47,830 bases of DNA, from assembly GCA_028712375.1 (NCBI GenBank), contig JAQTQG010000009.1, positions 1-47,830 of the forward strand, written 5' to 3'. The stretch's first letter is position 1; the number at the start of each line of letters is the position of its first letter. Under the pieces are notes generated by a model. It was not told the origin of the DNA and did not search any database. It saw only the letters and a list, made by a program, of their open reading frames with translations. This stretch comes from Candidatus Omnitrophota bacterium (lineage in GTDB: Bacteria > Omnitrophota > Gorgyraeia > Gygaellales > Profunditerraquicolaceae). Position numbers and translations under genes: made by a program. Below, one piece after another: positions 23,901-27,924 of the stretch.

Positions 23901-26900
23901 TGAGCAGGCCAGATCTGAATTAGCTGGTTTGTGGGCGCAGTATCGATACTATAAAAGTAACTGCCTCCTCCGGTATTTAAGTAAACATGGAGGAAAGGGC
24001 CTGGTGGATAAACTTACCCGGGAGTTAAGCCCGCTTGATATAAAAATATTTCCGGGTATTAAGGCGCCTGCTTACAGGGTTTCCAGGGTAAATGAAATTC
24101 TAGATGTAAAAGCAGAGAGGATTTTTTTAAACGAGGCTGCCATTAAGAAAAATATCGATGGCCGTATCTATAATATTTACCATGTAAGCAGGCGGGGCAC
24201 CGTTGCTTTAACGAGCATCAACGATAAAAATGCCTGGGTGGCGGGGAATAGCGGTAAAGAAGGCAGAAAGCTAAAAAGATTTTTTGATTATTTTTTGCAC
24301 ATTGCTCTGCCATTAGGCGTCCTCGGAGGCAGTGTTTATGTTTTAACCCTTCCTTTTGTATCCGGCTTAAGCGCCTTGGCTTCTGTCGCGGTTATTTCAG
24401 CGTTGAGTTTAGCAGGGGTAGCCGGATTATTTTATTTTGTAGAAAATGTTAGGCGGCTTTTTGAGCATAAACCGGCGAAGTTTTTCTTTGGGGCCTGGAA
24501 TCAGATTAAGAAGTTAAACGTTGAAAAAAGATCTGTTTTAATAAGGGCAGCCGATGTTTCCTATATGCAGCAGGAAAAGAAAATCCGCCCGAGTTTAGGC
24601 GCTACGGTTATTAAGATTTTCAGTTTAAGAGGATTGGCGCTTTTAGTTTCCGGAGCTTTAGTGGCTTTTATTGTTACCGGTACGATTAATTGGTGGATTC
24701 TGGCCGGGGCAATAGCGGCTGTTTTTGTCCCGTATTTGATTGCTATATTTTATATTTTTTTCTGTTTTGATATAGACCGCTATAAATTCCGCAATGAATT
24801 TATCAGGGAACATCTAAACGGTATAAAAGTAAAGGATGGTTTTGTTCAAGAACTCAAGCAGCTTAGTCCGGGATATGATTTTTCAAAACCTTTCAAAAAT
24901 AATCTATGGAATAATTTTACTTTAAGGTTTCCGGTTTCTGCAGGGGTTATTGCTTTTATCCTGGGTAAATTACCGGTAATCTTTTTTGGGTATTTGGCGG
25001 GTGCGGCGATAGTTCCTTTCTTGGGGATGGAAGCTGCAAATTTTTCCTTATCGGATTTGCTGCAGTTATTATCCGGAGCGTTAAAGTGGGAGTGGGCGGA
25101 TAACCTTTTTCAGCAGTTAATTAGCGTAATCAATAATTCCGGCTTGATGATTAATGTGGGCGAAGCGGTTAAGTTGAGTATGGTAGTTTTGGGTTTTGGG
25201 GCATTGTCCTTGTTCCATCGAGTCAGGTCATTTCCTAAAACTGTGATTCATAATTTTTTACACTTTTTGCCTAATTTGCTGCATATCTGGATTATTGCTG
25301 CTATAATTGGAGGAGGTAGTTTCGGCAGTTTGTTTTTATATAAAGCGCAAGTAATAACCAAAGTTAATTTTCCGCAAGCAATCCATCAATTTATCGGTGG
25401 CAAGGAAAATGTGGCAGTTTGGAACAGAGCAAATTTACTTTATCAGCAGGTTCGTGTTAATCCGGAAGCGGCTTTGCAGAATATTGTGCCTGCGAGCGAC
25501 CTTGAACTTTTATTAAAAGAGATCGAAGAAAAGGAGAAAATTAAGGGTTTAGCGCCGGCGGACTTAGAGTTGAAGCGGTTCTGTATTTATAAGTTGGGGC
25601 AGGGATATGGTAGCGTTAACTCCGGAGAGATTCTGAAATCGGCTTTAAGCGATCCGGATAATGATCTCCGGGCCATTGCCACAATTTCTTTAATTACTCG
25701 TTATTATTCAAGCGATGCAATTGCTACTTTAAATAATTTTAAGTTTACCCAAGGAGGCCCGGTTCAGCAGGCGGCAATTCTTAGTTTGAAAAAACTATAT
25801 TTTCATCAGGAAGTGAAAGATTTTCTTTTAAAGATTTTGCATGATGGTGGGCTTCCGGAAAATCAGCTGGTAGCGATGGGGGCTTTAAGTGAAAAAGTAA
25901 GCTCACCGGAGATAAGGACGTCTTTTGTTGATGTGTTGAAATCTACGCCGGATGCACTAGTAAAACAAGCGGCTATATTGTCTCTTGCCCCGCAGGCAGA
26001 TTACGAAATAATGAAAATAATAAGACCGTTTTTAGCTGATTTGGATTTAGGGGTTCGGCAGGCAACGATAGTATCTTTGGGGCTAAGGTTGAATGATTTT
26101 CCGGAGAATTTTATTCTGCTTAAGCCTCAACTAACCAGTTCGAATGTGCAAATTCGCGCAACTGCCGTTTCAGCTTTAGGCCCCAGCCTAGATAAATTCC
26201 CGGAATTAAAACAGCCGTTTTTAGATATTGCTAAGGATGCGTCATTGCCTGTTGAAATGCGCCAAAATGCTTTATTTTCTGTATCAGTATTTGATGAGCC
26301 GCAGGTAAAAAATTTATTGGTTGATAATTTGGATAGTATGGATTGGCAAATGCGGCAGGTAGCTGCGTTTGGCCTGGGTAATTTTAAGGGTGCAGAAATT
26401 CCTGACTTACTTAAGCCTTTAACTAAAGATTCTAATTGGCAGGTCAGGCAGTCTGCCGCAGCTTCTTTGGGTAATTTTGACCAAGCGCAGGTCATTGATT
26501 ATCTTAAGCCGCTTTTGGATGATGATCATTGGGAAGTGCGCCTGGCAGCAGTGGATTCATTCGGTAACTTTGACGATCCGCAAGTTGTGGATTTATTGAC
26601 GCCGGTAGTTAATGATTCTGTTTGGCAGATTCGTCAGTCTGCGGTAACGTCTTTAGGAAATTTTGATACACCAGAAGCGATAAAGGCCATTACTCCAAGT
26701 TTAAGTGATAGTATTTCTGATGTTAGGTGTGCTGGTATTCTTCCTTTAGCTGCAAGCCTTGAGAAGTTTCCTGAATTAAAACAACCATTGATGGACAGGT
26801 ATCAAGATAGCTTTGAGGATGAATGGGTACGTTCTATAGCGATGACGTCTCTTCAGAATGCTGGGTATACTAAGGAACTATATTTAGACAATATTCAACC

Positions 26901-27912
26901 ATTAGAAAAAAGCGTAGTTATTTTTGTTCCCGGAATGGATGATGATTTAGGATCTGATCTTTCATCGAGTAGGGATCCAGGTTGGTCAACAAAACTTCAA
27001 TTAAGACTAGATTTTAATAAAGTTGAATCAGTTGGAGCAGCTAAAATATTTGAATTTAATTGGCCAGGCAACATTACAAATTATTCTCAGGCAGAAAGTA
27101 GTCTTGTTGATTATTTACAACAGAGTTATGTTTATGCCAAACAATGGGGTGCGGATTCAATAACTCTTCCTCTTCATAGTGCAGGTAATTCATTAAGCTA
27201 CAAGGCGATAGATTTGTTAACAGAGTGGCTGGAAAGAGATAAAATAAGAATGAAAATTAATATAGTAGGTATGGGTTCACCTGCGTCTAGAACCGCGGAG
27301 AGATTTTACGAAATAACAACAAGTACTAGTGGTCAGTTTAAAAACTTTTGGTCAATTTTTGATCCTGTTTCTTGGTTTACTGCTTTTAGCCCAAGTTCAC
27401 AAATGATTTGGGGTAATCACGGAAGTTATTTTTCAGACTTAGATGTTAGACAAGCCGCCCTTTCGATGGCTACAGGGATAAATATTCCTATTAGCTATTC
27501 CCGTTTTTCCGTAGGATCTTTCACTGATCCTTATTTTTCTGGGACTTTTAACATAAAACAGACAACGATATATTTCTCCCCTCAACTAAAAACTACTAAA
27601 ATAAACATTGTAACTAATTATGGAACAATGTCCCAAGCTTCTTTAGTTTTAGATTATAACTCATCATTAAATTTTCAATCACCAGATTTTAGTACATGGA
27701 ATGGTAGTTACTGCCAGCCTCTTCCGAGAACTTATACATTTCCAAGCAGTAATTTTTCGAGTTATCAGCAGATTATTCCGCCGAGTGTAACCGTTCCATC
27801 TTTTAGATATACACCCCCGGTGATTAATTATAACCCGCCAACTATTAATTATACTCCACCGGTTGTTAATGTGCCACAAAGTAATAGTTCAGGATTTAGT
27901 AATTGGCCTTAA
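5929..27912 (+). CDS. Giant multidomain protein, probably the continuation of the 1..5781 frame (open from 5782)
   Basis: 7327-codon ORF called from a TTG with no convincing SD. The frame is open from 5782 and encodes coherent protein (EKGTIPHRSHKQTWEDRGWLDFFVDEKTG...). The first in-frame ATG is only at 6391. Confidence 0.9.
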   Translation: MDKFKPSAHEKRELVYKYVKSRKKEVLSKAKVFLTVKGNNEAIDRCRVDSAVEANGINLEVRAGKFGNDELYVYISNPRYVKGKECVIFFDQINDSREVIKLLFTLELLEECHARNIVCVLPKDVNGWIIEVLKQFANLELVTKADLSKHAFSLMQVKKEIWKDYKIPPKPAKESFDGVLFMPNTEIFKQAGIVNAQSIGLDESGNVILPQGLEKNGHYLLVCATDSANWLVRLFKVLFTLKKSGISPVLFFTYFSYMRQHKAYRVRKHGTFALSANSARAVLMGLSVFSRQIRTLNIHFSKEIGTVKVKELFPGLAKSIEIYNLNIFTDLAGYFKDKKRLVNPVVIGADKGAAIFSEDAAKNNAIEYGGHMDKKRDPSKPVRFQVTMIMPQIDVHNKDVILLDDIISSGETIINAALLLLSRGARRIFIGSVYGEFTEGVNIFKDRDMLRSAMKQLKLSGQLTEEQVKDLEKRGALIEEVVSTDIIPNPFAKIKVGAMFNRYKFNLINLRKFIAYLLDNFPAGVDVKLWQKKLAMAEDLYAALGLKSDAALGGFNRITEEISYYGRIRGPNGDISNEKIKGIFDKFFPAKYSQAEVRDLVQTIKTHEQTHKVNPQETDENKVFLIQAKKENQRIHALLMQVWQHIKEFVNAQLIITGPVPAFAGLPNGFIGLQETKTSNVLFMRVNNNNRRVPAVNPVEPIRKTKIEIKADPLPGQIKREKHQEDEVIISADTLAAKQCGFVSYNKHGESVYVGNPGGLSQRQRVEIAEREIFTVVIEDWDKKEQDAAKEVDRLFFKWGISYYPDNSVDSYPVLYNVADNCQVVLHMFDKFLSWSNGEYLTVFLRGGFYGYCIKDIFGLLITFAVLKRNIPVHIVLVEETLKPYINMLQERKQCLDFLDKFPVNSVVFINGEPEKCNHQHAGYKFSVATSIYSTLEDFAQAGRKAIEEFVPGCLEKDGYRSIRVALAGQLTQAQNTFIENLNDLELGRIISEAIDTTNPLGAEAVINTIKHFVPKGAPATLLRYMAAHRIYKDNPKKSKEMAGQRGGNDSLRTIQRELSVLQAAGLVEGNGRSGYFLLEWLKHIDIEVMIQENPVLDSPGAGKDDAYWIKERILNSKLSDNSWMKLLYRRYGEYDGIRKVLIKFLERNHAFKIQAFSEIDRLSNEEVLEKADRYVNNWLLEQQDQFVSGGNDYYHSIESLSLREILLYPTTGILDLSQLLFTDPVINFPYGFPAFIIEKIGQECISSRLASLYLIIKAVSILSNDPSLMSMQEQDVDNLFNYLKDRADHFGFERVPENILSLADIFITFDLARQQSSLKNLFMLMSRLQKEDAGWEKVLFTPNSEDNLPEVSDATKAYFRFETSKNRYPATIPASDAPDRAATQEEMGVVVTAFGGKDALIAQGVTLDDTNTIISPTLSSPAEVNNGILYINPNTLRGPPEQLKVIFQGHELARLQGKVVINYSNLLCVKDIPKDQLDGQTVFLSVDLNVGKTSKKLKSEKLTRVKAVVQDIKYLIKNKARKIILVSHNGDCADYYKGLNPDEITDGMVDPDYSLQPVAEILTAILKENSFEEEVIFLPGCVGKNIKDAIKEAERGVFLLENPRFFAAETAKDKAQVEVFARELQDAIQADIYVQAAAGALHRGSQASRGPVTSFIKGPKVVGLLVEKELRGLYNLATDPAKPVIAIMQGAKLEGKLEVIKSLITNQITDKVAVLGKMAIPFIKNEPIAEEIRGLAQKYNVELILPSRIIAARLPEDTTVELFIDSLKKDPKKTVEAGSFSVNSVPDGWLILDVDPDDAADLMLSALKGVNTIIINGTAGLNENEQFARGTNKVMDVVARYKREYQQAVLIGLGGDGVSAAKTMLGEEEAERLFELLSTMGGSALDYLTGKELSALNYIQTAAKTLICAEQENGDNNPADRSANDYHFKTVENAITRFGGIHEILKNEVKDIYRFPVILMGIDTAAQSLDLTPSEVANLLPARSVRFALAPSGWKIGACIGIVHTDGKEEPVIIFPQDVNRRIIAHEIRAALIPELTHQENMLIENDSPYYLRRSWELQRRIKRAVRNDFGRILDWQNGPEVHGNFFASMPAAGWVPQGKEVYLDTFHAISAQSQFDAPVKFDAAKPVEWAFKYMGEDLKAIMEYLKVLGKILGLPGRQFDALRFPLAYHRDGQMYWAQGLTERSVRKAIEALSYRNKLHFSADTIISHIRLHESMPTEEGAINSQAQEFGKNYLFIGCLKELINFDNLKVGNRRRGYVDRWYLERMLKRGRSNPDELKEEFFDHLRAYPELKKYLSRESAAALDDASKFLNTPLGALTKELLDKKEIIIKGEGVEDFIFKLSKIKDEGIDCFEIEVYTDNDGSRLRVGFIDFRLGIISAGIKYGFKASGNSGHDRAIEVSAVYGDRGIGKALISLALALAKIKGKKKFMAYSCSNAEAFYTAVGFRRKGQDSDFEFDLSEQIIPAVKIKLGNLVSLEKRLSEMDFKLAIFGLDNSLARTNQNVSEEMLSRIRTLLRLGVKVAVVDGISLAELRKRIGAEEEEDFSDNLLLADFASSKTSLKQLVIRNAAISDDMRKKIIRAVSKAASELDRKEEENFLIEHSDHCVTLRLIEHGFCFNHRAAAELTGEVRYQLKLSGLSDVDAFQTTSGIYITPNSKAELLSAIISGMGVKKHETFIFADQIFTVGENPSLLEAIPEVAFANFGEYGLYSGSENVFDIYGGVERIGLILDQLIEYKKQANVSSCGYTEEELSDAGDMAIKLLAGEKIEVISEGNTKFIFELSEVSRKISEHFEIICFENGVKEAGYINFRIGVTESWIKYRVDANGNAKDIYAIKTQPEYEDMGIGKALMLLAMAIAKIKGSVKFRVYNSAPDALGFYQALGFKSTGSGNDFELSLTGIHLQPFRLKMSKLDHLKEKFAEKKLKALVFGLNDVLTGAGKHISWDMGSRIDYFLRQGIKVIIASGFDLGEMLDNVGVNRRGSLPDNLILIGSMGQEISPAAFNLQAELISEETREKINRIIDMYAYRIDPKSYDDFKIINKPFYVALRFCKQQDKYIEPGWSRGLRFMELFRSALLEEGVSGINVVRSTAGIYFTPNSKGKAVSDVLNKLGIAQEECIVFADQLLRDGDERSLLDSLPQASFINLGELNVRAKSVFDMHGGVEQAEAALDILINNIEGIRALEARSIDSVNKGDLCPARSEKEFFIDARMEEKVKKALVDIGRIREKDFSAKRLSKKVWSLLYYKGVSGNLVRRLAYNAVIEMSQAVAAGKKERGKVLGLAGQISGIYEIVIKRGTTLEMASLGSLEKSNALIYNFCGMVVKEFDAVSTNAVFEFKFHLSLHKLYQQVIGIYASKLSHLEVLNDYPEFSGIRNLVYFGEADSGYVIEAINTFIAQCISEHKDIPQILPPTEKGVSVKFTLPQIKEFLCCASTLALTRKEEGGMTSRPAIFEDSHILRRVFAESIIDKKIEQLKGEKFDIIIAVSNAPEEQLKRMKEILSEKLPVYSADVSLFADQIHSPNPQVFKFFKRYSQGLWILEGYLAKSGKFTGPPEEIRVAYFNKISKEIAFNITSEEAADILKNNGFEDVETEELWNFICRHEELHKENPSRRCYTVLEMQWIELESQVFAREILMQMRPFINKISSYFFRSLKSEFRGKYPYLCKEASFILARLISRAFKLSIGGNAPDRIEMVSGVIIKEGLIASGLHRWLVIYKDDKRALLIDPVFSRFNEEFIDTILLGYHEELSGKYSFVEWEDFKYQRESYLWVSVLGILGFDEEETSNTIREVRAGRIIDLELKGNIEKLEGIISGLARLAEKEDVKNTQNPACGKFMVVITREDIRAFEMARENLDSVVKRLPQTRTAALFGHSAVHCKDLVEKFDRVILAVPGQKGSDLILGLIPPEHRFKVEIRKVDGSGMMGLFRQRKAEVCKYSYPVDNCVALSKDLQSREPAGIESFFKGTVDLVVAEEFCSRLLYFMLYSLETEILFEDGFPPVVAAAEGLGDKLQIAFIKNLAYILDPEGLIYYAENSYSPFSEKLIRETGLKEVRGVLAHRKWLDSSDEVTAHLLKYKRSLISKGSDGSILWGRGNSLFTEETNGVLEFPFSKKSNIKLEKNPEQPEKRIAKFMKKTMVCELFPWKYSTMELTFQAAIKKLPVNMRGKLEGLWEDDPGIFEVYKNMAELGSVSGGNIKLDIRNFISVMLLALTIRHEVDHLLNPGDQEEDVGIRDALYLLDFGEDVLGRLRRTFPPYFNRDGFDTDGYGANLVNSVLKVKKFLRTRLESEEERLCLADKLFRVLRITPDLGIQECYEAVENTISKNEKFTQLMRLMTAGIEEISCDLGEDIKRRVRELEYPEKTAEDFAAMAESWKDSRGCSVIFEWKDALSMAKEQYRRGKIPVSVLAGIEQRLVNKVGLRILQEMDGEGESDDLDEIMRTRAPSCLGYSELFYVLGNALGLVVKGVEPLELRGSIEGHSFCMAYLSDTRAVLVDLAYREFISRPFEFEQKFRAAGKYWEFKGRDPFMKFYRKILILDGKGLVAILYGNRGLRLCYPSRYEEALHYINKAIEYAPDSPALHRKLGHVYHEMFLGEENVRSLVLVDKSLNALDKAIEMDSESALAHRNRAVVSVDAQKPVEAVAEFIWAALLHPQWAGGICRFLWHLLRLKECSFSDILRGIPYYFQQRLARRVKRKLNTKAQLPEPPKGTVSGSDGMVFRQWSKNPQLLAEGVFGKLAPLGYAISSFEIEEINSKLNLIRRKLLAEGFFREEDFDIVMELMDYAYKTATFRLGKQKKYHITIDRRCFENQDLLYLVIKHELTDIKLNALIPGIDPAIRELFTLLTVNVDGMMKLRNEHPRKAAELLKYLRKVANLRIGLFPRYETILNNPALNDSADFIKEICRLLTKETVYFSNMRLLAEKQHMSEVLLEKLPFRFNLLKLRLREINERLFESSRIIGDEKLEVLTSYHGKVPVAIKAFMPYAGDIQYKIDGDNVFLKVKFRDESGQVRFAHIYLGQNDNIDLTLGKGGKIFSQTYENWQKENPGIFRYKYDDMEKEKRVAWSNFKRLPLTQMIKRINQYNLDHGSRDIQDQLKDLFLQLFTALNLECTLSSKTWLSLERLIGRNKGPGAYYVIKHQFINDYLSKIFPRTLLGEINVTLEPIRDLSIWPVTENPDMKSALLSWLSNNKVRGAPIYYRESEKISISRLLYLLSASIPQQQSLFSGGPFLYSLPVPCGFQKQSESKFGRNKTLTSIEIENLNIQYPETFFEDYYQVLQQLLNSLEKLLGRAPPELSSWKLIISTDFTFTLGNVAACDIEKHIVYLHPYFFNISQEDLAKEGLTTEQLQLKILYHELVSHITKRLKDPLAMIDTEYFSRRLSGLCGSKAGLWEDIKHRVMGLEYSEKIAKDFVNMIKKWKYKGVRNALLNWEMKLLKAQKEWKDGLLPLAGLVEIESSVVKFISRKILEEIDSEDGYFELDEIIFNKKANCLGYSQAFYLLANSLGLMAEVVSVLNVRNNPVKHVFCLVLLSDYKVMAVDLASQMVDGPFEFSQRFKSCGNCFEAKDTADITAAYERIQLNARKGLIAAIYNNRAGDKRISGSNEEVLALYNKAIAYYPQYALAYRNRARIYAYCGRYEEADKDIDSAIELGIKDALQYYEWGIDSRLDEEASFYFSAAIKAGYRDAIIYYRRGLAYNNLEKYQEAVSDFIEAAKFNEAAELKPGLANIYYCLGVAYDGGLEFSKALDSFSRVIEINSDFSKAYHKRAKVYLKLNKPELARKDFEAAVKLDSWLREDVEDVYEERGWPFEVSAASQKGLEQRSGEDFALETFILKNLQKDNPAAICAENPATRDPGNYSSDCVKESHPLLPIIQFLAWVVSGIVGLFTRNQKPAKIFSEVFKYSYSIALKHLLETARPVFRLAYSYSYSVTAARMFRIFPPASRFIYPILALFIPVARGFRGGCIQWLVSAKIRNAVYQEYGYSSERIANIEGSVKVHEQARSELAGLWAQYRYYKSNCLLRYLSKHGGKGLVDKLTRELSPLDIKIFPGIKAPAYRVSRVNEILDVKAERIFLNEAAIKKNIDGRIYNIYHVSRRGTVALTSINDKNAWVAGNSGKEGRKLKRFFDYFLHIALPLGVLGGSVYVLTLPFVSGLSALASVAVISALSLAGVAGLFYFVENVRRLFEHKPAKFFFGAWNQIKKLNVEKRSVLIRAADVSYMQQEKKIRPSLGATVIKIFSLRGLALLVSGALVAFIVTGTINWWILAGAIAAVFVPYLIAIFYIFFCFDIDRYKFRNEFIREHLNGIKVKDGFVQELKQLSPGYDFSKPFKNNLWNNFTLRFPVSAGVIAFILGKLPVIFFGYLAGAAIVPFLGMEAANFSLSDLLQLLSGALKWEWADNLFQQLISVINNSGLMINVGEAVKLSMVVLGFGALSLFHRVRSFPKTVIHNFLHFLPNLLHIWIIAAIIGGGSFGSLFLYKAQVITKVNFPQAIHQFIGGKENVAVWNRANLLYQQVRVNPEAALQNIVPASDLELLLKEIEEKEKIKGLAPADLELKRFCIYKLGQGYGSVNSGEILKSALSDPDNDLRAIATISLITRYYSSDAIATLNNFKFTQGGPVQQAAILSLKKLYFHQEVKDFLLKILHDGGLPENQLVAMGALSEKVSSPEIRTSFVDVLKSTPDALVKQAAILSLAPQADYEIMKIIRPFLADLDLGVRQATIVSLGLRLNDFPENFILLKPQLTSSNVQIRATAVSALGPSLDKFPELKQPFLDIAKDASLPVEMRQNALFSVSVFDEPQVKNLLVDNLDSMDWQMRQVAAFGLGNFKGAEIPDLLKPLTKDSNWQVRQSAAASLGNFDQAQVIDYLKPLLDDDHWEVRLAAVDSFGNFDDPQVVDLLTPVVNDSVWQIRQSAVTSLGNFDTPEAIKAITPSLSDSISDVRCAGILPLAASLEKFPELKQPLMDRYQDSFEDEWVRSIAMTSLQNAGYTKELYLDNIQPLEKSVVIFVPGMDDDLGSDLSSSRDPGWSTKLQLRLDFNKVESVGAAKIFEFNWPGNITNYSQAESSLVDYLQQSYVYAKQWGADSITLPLHSAGNSLSYKAIDLLTEWLERDKIRMKINIVGMGSPASRTAERFYEITTSTSGQFKNFWSIFDPVSWFTAFSPSSQMIWGNHGSYFSDLDVRQAALSMATGINIPISYSRFSVGSFTDPYFSGTFNIKQTTIYFSPQLKTTKINIVTNYGTMSQASLVLDYNSSLNFQSPDFSTWNGSYCQPLPRTYTFPSSNFSSYQQIIPPSVTVPSFRYTPPVINYNPPTINYTPPVVNVPQSNSSGFSNWP
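6100..7425 (+). other. Ribose-phosphate pyrophosphokinase-like (PRTase fold) domain
   Basis: KFGNDELYVYIS...; TYFSYMRQHKAYR (compare PYFGYARQDR); PRTase loop VILLDDIISSGETI at 7126-7170. Confidence 0.75.
10320..11640 (+). other. Phosphoglycerate kinase-like domain, several catalytic motifs altered
   Basis: VFLSVDLNV, ILVSHNGD, VFLLENPRF, YVQAAAGALHRGSQAS, MQGAKLEGKLEVI, IINGTAGLNENEQFARGT, IGLGGDGVSAAK, GGSALDYLTGKEL follow the PGK motif order. Confidence 0.85.
12901..13310 (+). other. GNAT N-acetyltransferase-like domain, copy 1
   Basis: YGDRGIGKALISLALALAKIKG...AEAFYTAVGFRRKG (compare GxGIGxxL...AxxFYxxxGF). Confidence 0.75.
13384..14140 (+). other. Degenerate HAD-like domain 3
   Basis: LAIFGLDNSLART at motif I; YITPNSKAELLSAII; TFIFADQIFTVGENPSLLEAIP at motif IV. 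Confidence 0.6.
14215..14630 (+). other. GNAT N-acetyltransferase-like domain, copy 2
   Basis: YEDMGIGKALMLLAMAIAKIKG...ALGFYQALGFKSTG; paralogous to copy 1. Confidence 0.75.
14695..15450 (+). other. Degenerate HAD-like domain 4
   Basis: LKALVFGLNDVLTG; YFTPNSKGKAVSDVL; CIVFADQLLRDGDERSLLDSLP, paralogous to domain 3. Confidence 0.6.
18940..19850 (+). other. Transglutaminase/SirB1-like Cys-His module plus TPR, copy 1
   Basis: APSCLGYSELFYVLGNALGL...EGHSFCMAYLSDTRAVLVDLA followed by YEEALHYINKAIEYAPDSPALHRKLG and LDKAIEMDSESALAHRNRA. Confidence 0.65.
22080..23300 (+). other. Transglutaminase/SirB1-like Cys-His module plus TPR, copy 2
   Basis: ANCLGYSQAFYLLANSLGL...VKHVFCLVLLSDYKVMAVDLA followed by TPRs (YEEADKDIDSAIELG, FSKALDSFSRVIEINSDFSKAYHKRAKVYLKLNKPELARKDFEAAVKLD). 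Confidence 0.7.
23500..25345 (+). other. Multi-helix transmembrane region of the giant protein
   Basis: Long hydrophobic segments: IIQFLAWVVSGIVGLF, ALPLGVLGGSVYVLTLPFVSGLSALASVAVISALSLAGVAGLFYFV, LALLVSGALVAFIVTG, WWILAGAIAAVFVPYLIAIFYIFFCF, IFFGYLAGAAIVPFLG, LLHIWIIAAIIGGGSFGSLFLY. Confidence 0.85.
25620..26880 (+). repeat. HEAT-like repeat array (31-aa units in its best-ordered part)
   Basis: Repeated units such as SNWQVRQSAAASLGNFDQAQVIDYLKPLLDD / DHWEVRLAAVDSFGNFDDPQVVDLLTPVVND / SVWQIRQSAVTSLGNFDTPEAIKAITPSLSD. Confidence 0.9.
26905..27520 (+). other. Alpha/beta-hydrolase (lipase-like) domain
   Basis: VVIFVPGMDDD start strand; nucleophile-elbow-like PLHSAGNS (Ser codon 27178); later FDPVSW and GNHGSYF as candidate Asp/His. 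Confidence 0.55.
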
Positions 27913-27924
27913 AAAGGAGATACA

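Noticed and set aside
27679-27879. Antisense ORF opposite the giant gene C-terminus
   Set aside because: An artefact of the repetitive Pro/Asn/Tyr-rich sense codons.
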